Positions 1-6,423 of a stretch of 64,000 bases of DNA are shown in pieces. Position 1 is the first letter of the stretch. Every line of letters starts with the position of its first letter. Origin of the DNA: Limnohabitans sp. 103DPR2 (GTDB taxonomy: Bacteria; Pseudomonadota; Gammaproteobacteria; Burkholderiales; Burkholderiaceae_C); contig NZ_CP011834.1 of the NCBI RefSeq assembly GCF_001412575.1, positions 2,728,001 to 2,792,000 of the forward strand. Reading direction: 5' to 3'. The notes under the pieces are model-generated. The model was not told where the DNA came from and did no database searches. It saw only the letters and a program-made list of their open reading frames with translations. The translations under genes and the position numbers were made by a program.

Positions 1-904
1 GGCGCGCTTTGCCCAATTCAGGGAGGATGCGAAGTGCTTTTCGGGTCATCCTCACAGCTGCGGCGGAAGTGGTACTTAGGTCATACCCCACGTCCTCCTG
101 AGTCACGCCGATCATCACTGTGCCCTCGCCGGTTTGACGCAGCCCGCTTGCGGGTACAGGCAGGACAGGCGCCAGGCGCTCGGTCACGAGGATCTGTCCT
201 CGCTCGGGATGCAAGGGGACGTCCAGTCCGATCATTCTCCCGAGCGCCACCGACCCAAGGCCGGCAGCGATCACGACACGTTCGGCTCGGGCCGTTTGCT
301 CACTGGTCTTAACCTCAAAGCCGCCGCCTGCCAAGGGCTTGATCGAGGTCACAGGGTGCCCGTTGCGCACCATGCCGCCCCGGCGCTGGAAGGCGGCTTG
401 GAGCGCAGCCAGGAGTCGAAGCGGGTTCGCCTGACCGTCCTGCTCCCCCAGGCTCGCGCCCACGACGTCAGGGCCGAGTCGCATCGTGGGGTAACGACGC
501 GCCAGTTCGCTGCGATCAAGAATCCGCACGGAGGGGGCCAGTTCTGGCGTCTCAGCTTCCCAAGCATCCAGCATCTTGGCGCGAGCAGACAACTCGTCGT
601 CGCTCAGGCAGAACTTCAGACCGGAGCCGGTTTGGTAGTCAAGTGAAATTCCCGTCTCTGCCTCCAGTCCCGCAGCAAACTCCGGCCATGCATCAGCTGC
701 CGCCGCCGACAGCCGGTGGTACTCGGGGTAGCGGTAACCCTTTCCTTGGACCCAGACCAAGCCGAAGTTGGCCTTTGCCGCCCGGTAGTCCCTGTCGGCC
801 CCATCGAGCATCAAGACCCGCTTGTCGTACCCGGCCAGGCCGTATGCAATGGCGGCGCCCACGATTCCGGCGCCCGCAACGATCACGTCGTATTCACGCT
901 GCAT
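1..904 (-). CDS. FAD-dependent amino acid/opine oxidase-like protein, C-terminus cut by the window edge
   Basis: The reading frame is open from an ATG at 904 to base 1, giving 301 residues with no stop; the C-terminus lies outside the window. The N-terminus has a Rossmann dinucleotide motif (VAGAGIVGAAIAYGL, about residues 8-22) followed by an acidic residue after the second strand (LMLDGAD). A later segment (VVIAAGLGS) is typical of the DAO superfamily (DadA, glycine oxidase, opine oxidase subunit B). Family knowledge predicts oxidative deamination of an amino acid or opine with electrons passed to FAD. A divergent LysR gene at 1252 is the probable regulator. The start is supported by an AAAGG-type ribosome binding site about 10 bases upstream. 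The exact substrate cannot be read from the sequence. Confidence 0.85.
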   Translation of the reverse strand, partial: MQREYDVIVAGAGIVGAAIAYGLAGYDKRVLMLDGADRDYRAAKANFGLVWVQGKGYRYPEYHRLSAAAADAWPEFAAGLEAETGISLDYQTGSGLKFCLSDDELSARAKMLDAWEAETPELAPSVRILDRSELARRYPTMRLGPDVVGASLGEQDGQANPLRLLAALQAAFQRRGGMVRNGHPVTSIKPLAGGGFEVKTSEQTARAERVVIAAGLGSVALGRMIGLDVPLHPERGQILVTERLAPVLPVPASGLRQTGEGTVMIGVTQEDVGYDLSTTSAAAVRMTRKALRILPELGKAR

Positions 905-906
905 GT

Positions 907-1095
907 TCAAAGACCTTTCTTCTTCGGGGCGATGCGCAGGCTGCGCGCGGTCCCCGCAGTGCCAGAACCACCAGGGTTCAGCAGCGCCGTCAAGTGGATC
1001 GCCTGGGGTGAATGGAAATGAGGGTTCATTGACCGAGAGGTGAGTTGCGATGGCTGCGAACCGTCTGACGTTTGCTTCAACATAGCCTTCATCAT
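907..1095 (-). CDS. possible small leader protein upstream of the flavin oxidase
   Basis: A 62-codon frame ends two bases before the start of the oxidase gene and begins at an ATG preceded by AGGTGA eight bases away. No family is recognised. The product would be basic at its end (APKKKGL) with no membrane segment or cysteine motif. The close coupling to the next gene and the usable ribosome binding site are the only arguments for it; it could equally be an untranslated leader or the eroded tail of a lost gene. Confidence 0.3.
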   Translation of the reverse strand: MMKAMLKQTSDGSQPSQLTSRSMNPHFHSPQAIHLTALLNPGGSGTAGTARSLRIAPKKKGL

Positions 1096-1134
1096 AAGCA
1101 AGATCACCTCAGGTCGCCAGGGTAAAAACCATAG

Positions 1135-1187
1135 TCAATGTTTTTATGCAATACCTCTTTGCTTCGATGCTAAATCATTGTTTTTAT
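1135..1187. promoter_or_regulatory. divergent promoter region with two TCAWTGTTTTTAT direct repeats
   Basis: The intergenic stretch between the flavin oxidase and the LysR gene is AT-rich. It carries TCAATGTTTTTAT at 1135-1147 and TCATTGTTTTTAT at 1175-1187, a 12 of 13 match exactly 40 bases apart. LysR regulators commonly bind two sites in such divergent promoters, so these are candidate contact sites. No direct evidence of binding is visible. Confidence 0.4.
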
Positions 1188-1251
1188 TTAACATTTTATC
1201 TAGAAAATGTCATTAAAATAGCATCTTGAAATAAAACCATGTCTAAATACT

Positions 1252-2178
1252 ATGAGCATGAAAATCACGCTGCGCCACTTGGAGGCTTTTCGGGCGGTCA
1301 TGGTGCGCAGGACCGTCACCGGTGCCGCCGAGATGCTTGGGGTGACTCAACCCGTCGTCACCCGCCTGATTGCCGACCTGGAGCAGCGCATCGCGATTGC
1401 GCTGTTTACCCGAGACAAGGGACGCCTCGCTCCAACGCCAGAGGCCACACTGCTTTTTGCCGACGTCAATCAGTCATTGATGGGGATCGAGCGGATCGCG
1501 AATGCGGCAAGCGGCATCAAGGCACTGAAGCTGGGCCACCTGGAGATCGCCGCGGCCCCCAACATGGCCTTGTCCTTCCTGCCACGCGCCATCGCCAGCT
1601 TCAGCCTGGAGCGTCCAGAGACCTTAATCACAATGCACATGCATAGCTCTTCAACCGTTCTGGATATGGTCCAGAGCGGACGCTGCCATCTGGGATTCGC
1701 CATGGTGCCCGTTCATGCGACGAGGCATGGCAATAGTGAGACCCTTGTTTCGGCCAAGATGGTTGGAGTGATTCCTGTCGGGCATCGACTGGCGACCCGC
1801 AAGGTCCTGAACCCGGAAGATTTCGAGGGAGAAAGCTTCATCTCCATGGCGCCGCTGATGGAGACACGCATGAAGATCGACTCCTTGATGCTTTCCTACG
1901 GCGTGAACAGAAGGATCAATGTCGAAACGCAAATCTCGTCAGTCGTGATCCGATTAGTCGAAGCGGGCGCAGGAATTTCTATCATCGATCCGCTGACGGC
2001 CACTGGCTACACCGGTGACCAGGTCAGGTTCATCCCCTTCAAGCCAGATATCGTGACCGATTACTCGATGGTCATCTCACCGAGAAACTCCTCGACCCTG
2101 GTTCTCAAGCCTTTCATCGACCACGCGCGGCGTGAGATCCGCAAGATGGTGCCCACGCATCTGATCGTCCGAGGTTGA
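1252..2178 (+). CDS. LysR-family transcriptional regulator (OccR/NocR-like)
   Basis: A 308-residue protein of normal LysR length. Residues 5-65 form the winged helix-turn-helix (LRHLEAFRAVM..., AAEMLGVTQPVVTRLIADLE), and the rest is a LysR substrate-binding domain (LGHLEIAAAPNMALSFLP onwards). The start could be ATG 1252 or ATG 1258; neither has a strong ribosome binding site. The protein resembles regulators of opine and amino-acid catabolism, and it is divergent from a flavin amine oxidase, so it probably controls that gene in response to its substrate. The inducer is unknown. Confidence 0.9.
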   Translation: MSMKITLRHLEAFRAVMVRRTVTGAAEMLGVTQPVVTRLIADLEQRIAIALFTRDKGRLAPTPEATLLFADVNQSLMGIERIANAASGIKALKLGHLEIAAAPNMALSFLPRAIASFSLERPETLITMHMHSSSTVLDMVQSGRCHLGFAMVPVHATRHGNSETLVSAKMVGVIPVGHRLATRKVLNPEDFEGESFISMAPLMETRMKIDSLMLSYGVNRRINVETQISSVVIRLVEAGAGISIIDPLTATGYTGDQVRFIPFKPDIVTDYSMVISPRNSSTLVLKPFIDHARREIRKMVPTHLIVRG

Positions 2179-2263
2179 CGAGCCGCACTTCGTGCAATTG
2201 CGTGATTTCCAGCTTGCTGAGAGCGGCTTGGCCGTCCGGTCTTCAGGTGCTTTCTCTGGTTGA

Positions 2264-2545
2264 CTACAGCGCGTACCGCTGCACAACGTTCATTGCGAAG
2301 ACATACCGATTTACGGTCGGGAGGGGGCAGGTCAAACGGGCGAGACCATCAACAAAGTCAGCGACGACATCAGCATTTCCTCGAACGGGACCACTTACAC
2401 GAGAACTGGCTCCACGGTGGTCGGTAGCGATGGGAGCTTGTTTACCAGTATGGGAGGTTCAACGAGTTCCGACGGCAGCTTCCGCATGGGAGACTTTGCG
2501 ACCGGTAGAGGCGCCACTTTCGAAGATGACGACTCGAAATGGTGA
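2264..2545 (+). pseudogene. decayed coding remnant with Gly/Ser-rich repeats
   Basis: One frame is open from the stop at 2261 to a TGA at 2543-2545 but has no usable start near its beginning; the first ATG in frame is deep inside. Its translation is protein-like: repeated units of the form SSNGTTYTRTG, VVGSDGSLFTSMGG and SSDGSFRMG. Such serine/glycine/aspartate repeats occur in hypothetical secreted or surface proteins. I read it as the 3' end of a lost gene. The rest of 2179-3024 holds only terminator hairpins and the tmRNA-like scrap described among the findings. Confidence 0.4.
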
Positions 2546-2704
2546 CTTGAACGGATTCGGAATCCTGCGGACAAATGAGGGTGAGACCTAAACAGGTCCA
2601 GACTTCCGCAACTATCCGCAGGACTTGGATGCGTCAGGTAAGGTTTAGCAGGCCTACACTTGCACGGAATTGAACCCGGGTCCGCAGCCACCACCATATG
2701 CAAC

Positions 2705-2729
2705 GTGAGAAAGCACTCTCTCACTTTTT
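2705..2729 (+). terminator. hairpin plus T-run
   Basis: GTGAGA (2705-2710) pairs with TCTCAC (2719-2724) around an eight-base loop and is followed directly by five T residues. It is a short stem, possibly the terminator of the gene whose remnant lies upstream. Confidence 0.45.
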
Positions 2730-2733
2730 GAAG

Positions 2734-2775
2734 AACCCCGCTGAGGCCCAGTCTCTGCGGGGTTTCGCCGTTTTT
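2734..2775 (+). terminator. GC-rich hairpin terminator
   Basis: AACCCCGC (2734-2741) pairs perfectly with GCGGGGTT (2757-2764). A run of five T residues ends at 2775. It lies five bases after the T-run of the preceding hairpin, giving a tandem terminator. Confidence 0.55.
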
Positions 2776-3024
2776 AGATGTTGTCTTCGCCCTAAAGCGC
2801 CCACCTGAAAAGCACCTTGTGGGCCTATTTTTACTCTCCATTCTCCAAAACTTATGGACTTGAGAGAAGTCAGTCTACAAGTCTGAAGTCATAAAAATCA
2901 ACAACTTACGGTCTCCCGAAAAGTGCCATTCTTTTTGATGCCGCGCCTAGGAGAATTGAACAATAAAAACAACTCTTCGCGTCTGGGTGCAGGAAGATGC
3001 TGGCTTGGTGGGTGTTTAAGCAGA

Positions 3025-4230
3025 TTAAATCGCAGTGTTTGTCATAACAGGTGTAAGCAAAAAATTTATCAAGTCGGAAACTCTTTTAATTTTTTCGCCA
3101 AATGGAAGTGATCCTGCACCTCTGAAGAAAAGCCCCTTTTTCATATCTCCTTCCAATGCGTGACTCAATTGCTGATCAATGCAAAACTGACCGATGTTTG
3201 AATCGCCATCACGCAAGCCGCAATGCTGTAAGCAGTCAAACGACATATTGCATTTGTTTTTTTGATGAGCTCTTTCTTGAAGAATTGGCAATATACGCAA
3301 ATACTTATCTAGCCACGGAGTCCGAACCGCTCGAGCGGGTAGTCCTGCAACACTTACAAATTCAACAATGTCCTGGGGTCTAGCTTGAGCCAAAATTTCC
3401 TTAAAGACCTGTGAGGCATCGCACTCTACAGTGACTGCAAACGCCGTTCCCAGTTGAACGCCGTTTGCGCCGATTCTCTGAAGACGCAAAATCTCAGCGT
3501 GACTATTAATGCCGCCAGCAGCGATTAGTGGTATCTGCTTTTCTATGCCTGAAACTTTGAAAAATTCAAGAATTTGAGGAATAGCAACGTCGAATTCAAA
3601 ACGTGAATCGCGAAGATCGGCTACCTTTGCTGCCCCTAAATGACCGCCTGCTAGTCTGGGATTTTCAATAATGATTGCATCAGGTAAACGTCCTTTTTTT
3701 TCCCATTTCCGAACAAGAAGTTGAACACCTCGTGCATCAGAAAGAATCGGGATTAGTGCAATTTCTGGGTGATCTTTTGTTAGCTCTGGTAGATCTAATG
3801 GCAGACCTGCGCCAACAACCAGCGCATTAGCCCCACTTTCGATAGATTGCTTGATGTAGACCTCATAGGCACTTAGCGCTTTCATGATGTTGACGGCTAT
3901 CCAGCCTTGGCCGTTCGAATTTAACTTGGCAGTTTTAATTTCGCGGTCAAGCCCTTCAAGGTTTGCAGCATCAATTTGAGCCCGAGCATCGGGCTCTTTA
4001 TCCAAATGGCCGGTTCTCATCATCAAATCAGCATGACGGCGACGTAAGTCGACTGAGGAAATAGTACCCATGCCACCTAATTTAGCTACGGCTGAAGATA
4101 GGCCGGAAGCTGAAACACCAACGCCCATGCCTCCTTGAACTATTGGTAATAGCGTTTTACCCTTGATTTTTAGTGGCTTTAGACCTGCAGCTTCAGTTTG
4201 AGTTAACCAATAGGTTGCGTCAGAGGTCAT
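3025..4230 (-). CDS. NAD(P)H-dependent flavin oxidoreductase / nitronate monooxygenase-like protein
   Basis: A 401-residue TIM-barrel flavoprotein of the nitronate monooxygenase/FabK superfamily. Visible marks are the N-terminal IVQGGMGVGVS (about 30-40), ENPRLAGGHLGA (the glycine/histidine FMN-phosphate loop) and IPLIAAGGINSHAEILRLQRIGA followed by GVQLGTAF, all conserved in the family. The C-terminus adds a cysteine-bearing stretch (KNKCNMSFDCLQHCGL) also seen in YrpB-like relatives. Members oxidise alkyl nitronates or act as FMN reductases. The gene is downstream of ric on the same strand (29-base gap), which suggests a role in nitrosative stress, but the reaction is inferred. The coding sequence is noticeably more AT-rich than its neighbours. 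Confidence 0.85.
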   Translation of the reverse strand: MTSDATYWLTQTEAAGLKPLKIKGKTLLPIVQGGMGVGVSASGLSSAVAKLGGMGTISSVDLRRRHADLMMRTGHLDKEPDARAQIDAANLEGLDREIKTAKLNSNGQGWIAVNIMKALSAYEVYIKQSIESGANALVVGAGLPLDLPELTKDHPEIALIPILSDARGVQLLVRKWEKKGRLPDAIIIENPRLAGGHLGAAKVADLRDSRFEFDVAIPQILEFFKVSGIEKQIPLIAAGGINSHAEILRLQRIGANGVQLGTAFAVTVECDASQVFKEILAQARPQDIVEFVSVAGLPARAVRTPWLDKYLRILPILQERAHQKNKCNMSFDCLQHCGLRDGDSNIGQFCIDQQLSHALEGDMKKGLFFRGAGSLPFGEKIKRVSDLINFLLTPVMTNTAI

Positions 4231-4259
4231 AAGAATTCTCCTTAAGATGTTGAGTCTTC

Positions 4260-4937
4260 TTAATGGCTTTGCGATGCATTTGGTTCAAACTGCGGAAACA
4301 GGAGATTGTTTTCAGTATGAATGTGTTCTATAAGATCTTCAGTCAAGCGCGCAGTTCCAGCATAGAGTGCTTGCCATGTGTTGCATGCGCCGATTGGTGG
4401 TTGATGGTTAGACGTTAAATTGGCTAGTTTTTCGAGCTGCGCTCCGTGACTCACATGTTCGTGCCTCATCATGCCGATTGGGTGCACCACCATAGGGTTG
4501 AATTCTTGTTTGAGCATCGGAAACAGGATTTGCTCTTCTTTGGCCATGTGGTCCAGCAGTTCTTGCTCCATGGTTTCCAGGTGGTCGGCTAGTCCTTGAG
4601 GTACTGAGGGATGGTCGCGGTGAACGGCCTCGACGCGGCGCGCCATTCGGATTAGCTCGGGCAGTTGTTGGCGGTGTACCTCGTGGTAGCGCTGCAGGAT
4701 ATGGTCTATCAGCACAACGGGCGTGGGGGTCTTAGGCAGTTCGGTCTTATGCTGCAGCGACTGAATGGCTTGCAGCACCTGCTCAGTATCTAGCCCTTTG
4801 TCGGCACAAGCTTTGGCAAGGGGCTGTTGTCCGCCGCAGCAAAAGTCGAGTTTGAGCTTGAGAAAAATGGCGGTCGCACCAGGAATTTGGACAGCGATAG
4901 AGCCAATGCTTTGTTGGGACTGGATGGTTAAGGTCAT
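4260..4937 (-). CDS. ytfE: iron-sulfur cluster repair di-iron protein (RIC/YtfE/ScdA family)
   Basis: A 225-residue protein with the two-domain layout of RIC. An N-terminal ScdA/DUF542 segment carries the LDFCCGGQQ motif (C33, C34). A hemerythrin-like four-helix domain follows, with the expected histidine and acidic ligands (HEVHRQQ, VHRDHP, HMAKEEQILFP, RHEHVSHG, HIHTENNLLFP). RIC releases iron to rebuild [Fe-S] clusters damaged by nitric oxide. The promoter side carries two NsrR-type palindromes (4952-5004), the usual control of ytfE, and nsrR itself is encoded at 9017. It fits a nitrate-respiring cell that makes NO internally. Confidence 0.93.
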   Translation of the reverse strand: MTLTIQSQQSIGSIAVQIPGATAIFLKLKLDFCCGGQQPLAKACADKGLDTEQVLQAIQSLQHKTELPKTPTPVVLIDHILQRYHEVHRQQLPELIRMARRVEAVHRDHPSVPQGLADHLETMEQELLDHMAKEEQILFPMLKQEFNPMVVHPIGMMRHEHVSHGAQLEKLANLTSNHQPPIGACNTWQALYAGTARLTEDLIEHIHTENNLLFPQFEPNASQSH

Positions 4938-4951
4938 AGTGCTTCCTTTAA

Positions 4952-5004
4952 AGATTCATTCGATGTGAATCTATTATGCGTTAAGATTCATTTGATTTGA
5001 ATAT
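4952..5004. promoter_or_regulatory. two tandem NsrR-type operators
   Basis: Site 1 is AGATTCA (4952-4958), seven bases, TGAATCT (4966-4972): perfect 7-bp arms. Site 2 is AGATTCA (4984-4990), seven bases, TGAATAT (4998-5004): the same architecture with one mismatch. Their centres are 32 bases apart, about three helical turns. The pattern resembles known NsrR operators, which are 11-1-11 inverted repeats built on ATGYATTT-like half-sites. They lie between divergent ytfE and the acyl-CoA dehydrogenase gene and could repress both in the absence of NO. Confidence 0.7.
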
Positions 5005-5099
5005 TTACCATGATGAGCTTCAGGTCTTTGCCGTGCCATGCGCTGGTATCTGGACGCTAAATGAAGCCAGCTGCTGTTGGATATGTCTGGAGATTTGAT

Positions 5100-6386
5100 A
5101 TGGATTTTTCGCCATCGCCCCGAGCACGCCAGTGGCACGCACGCCTACAGGCCTTCATAGACCGCTATTTGTTGCCTTACAACGCAGCTTGGCATCAGTG
5201 CGTGAAAGACGATGTGTTTCCACCCCCATTTATCGACGACCTGAAAGCGCTGGCAAAAGAAGAAGGCTTGTGGAACATGTTTCTGCCGGACCTGAAGGCA
5301 AGCGAGCCTGGCACGGGCCTAAGCCACTTAGACTATGCTCCGCTGGCGGAAACTATGGGCCGTTTGCCTTGGGCTGCCGAGGTATTCAATTGCAACGCGC
5401 CCGACAGCGGCAATATGGAACTGCTGCACCGCTTTGCAAGTGATGCCCAAAAGCAAACCTGGCTCGCGCCCTTATTGCGCGGCGAGATCCGCTCTGCCTT
5501 TGCCATGTCCGAGCCAGATGTGGCTTCGTCTGACCCGACCAACCTGCAAACCACAATGCGCTCTGATGGCAACGACTGGGTTTTAAATGGCCGCAAATGG
5601 TTCATCACCGGTGCCGCGCATCCTCGCTGCCAACTACTGATCGTGATGTGCCGAAATGGAAATGCAGCTGAGCAGACTGCGCACCAGCAACACAGCATGG
5701 TGCTGGTGCCACTAAATACCCCTGGCGTCCAGGTAGTTCGCAACATCCCGGTGGTGCACCACCGAGCTCCCGAAGGTCACTGCGAAATCGTGTTCCGCCA
5801 AGTGCGTGTGCCCAAAGACCATTTGCTGGGCGCATGGGGGCAGGGCTTTGCTATGGCGCAAGCTCGGCTGGGTACCGGGCGGGTGCACCACTGCATGCGC
5901 ACCATCGGTCAGTGCGAGCTAGCGTTGGAGCTGTCCAGCGAACGCGCGCTGGAGCGCAGTGCCTTTGGCAAGCATTTATCTGATCAATCCAATGTGCAGG
6001 ACTGGTTGGCCGAGTCCCGGCTGGAGATTGATCAGGCGCGGCTATTGGTACTCAAGACCGCTTGGATGCTGGATTTTGGTAAGGCGCCTGCTTCCGAAAT
6101 GCGAGCCCAAGTGTCGGCGATCAAGGTCGTGGCGGCACGGTTGCAAACTCGTGTGGTCGACCGCGCCATGCAGGTCTTTGGGGCAATGGGCTTGTCGCCC
6201 GACACGCCGCTGGCGTATTTCTGGACATGGGGCCGCGCCATGCATCTGATGGACGGCCCCGATGAAGTCCATTTGCGTACCGTAGCTCGGCACGAGCTGC
6301 AAAAAGCGCGTCAGCGCATGGGGCAAACCGCTGCCTACTTCACCACCCCCGAACAAATGTGCGCACAGCCTCACTTGTCAGCATGA
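5100..6386 (+). CDS. acyl-CoA dehydrogenase family protein
   Basis: A 428-residue flavoprotein with the acyl-CoA dehydrogenase domain order: helical N-terminus; FAD-binding beta domain with AFAMSEPDVASSDPTN and NGRKWFITGA; C-terminal helical domain with GTGRVHHCMRTIGQ, RSAFGKHLSDQ and a final MDGPDEVHLRTVARHE. The start at 5100 is chosen because GGAG lies seven bases upstream; the ATG at 5061 has no ribosome binding site. Members oxidise acyl-CoAs at C2-C3 with FAD and pass electrons to ETF. This one resembles the longer eukaryotic-type ACAD10/11 group in its PDEVH ending. Its place between NO-controlled ytfE and nrdJ is unusual. Its substrate is unknown. Confidence 0.88.
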   Translation: MDFSPSPRARQWHARLQAFIDRYLLPYNAAWHQCVKDDVFPPPFIDDLKALAKEEGLWNMFLPDLKASEPGTGLSHLDYAPLAETMGRLPWAAEVFNCNAPDSGNMELLHRFASDAQKQTWLAPLLRGEIRSAFAMSEPDVASSDPTNLQTTMRSDGNDWVLNGRKWFITGAAHPRCQLLIVMCRNGNAAEQTAHQQHSMVLVPLNTPGVQVVRNIPVVHHRAPEGHCEIVFRQVRVPKDHLLGAWGQGFAMAQARLGTGRVHHCMRTIGQCELALELSSERALERSAFGKHLSDQSNVQDWLAESRLEIDQARLLVLKTAWMLDFGKAPASEMRAQVSAIKVVAARLQTRVVDRAMQVFGAMGLSPDTPLAYFWTWGRAMHLMDGPDEVHLRTVARHELQKARQRMGQTAAYFTTPEQMCAQPHLSA

Positions 6387-6423
6387 TGCATCGATACAGA
6401 CCCTTTTTTGAAGGAGAACCTAA

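Noticed and set aside
2666-2686. A tRNA or tmRNA gene on the minus strand
   Set aside because: Only a T-arm-like 21-base stretch is seen; the T stem is broken after the loop, and there is no acceptor stem, tag reading frame or CCA end. It is kept only as a low-interest remnant.
5061-5099. Longer N-terminus of the acyl-CoA dehydrogenase
   Set aside because: No ribosome binding site precedes ATG 5061, while ATG 5100 has GGAG at good spacing, and the family homology starts after it.
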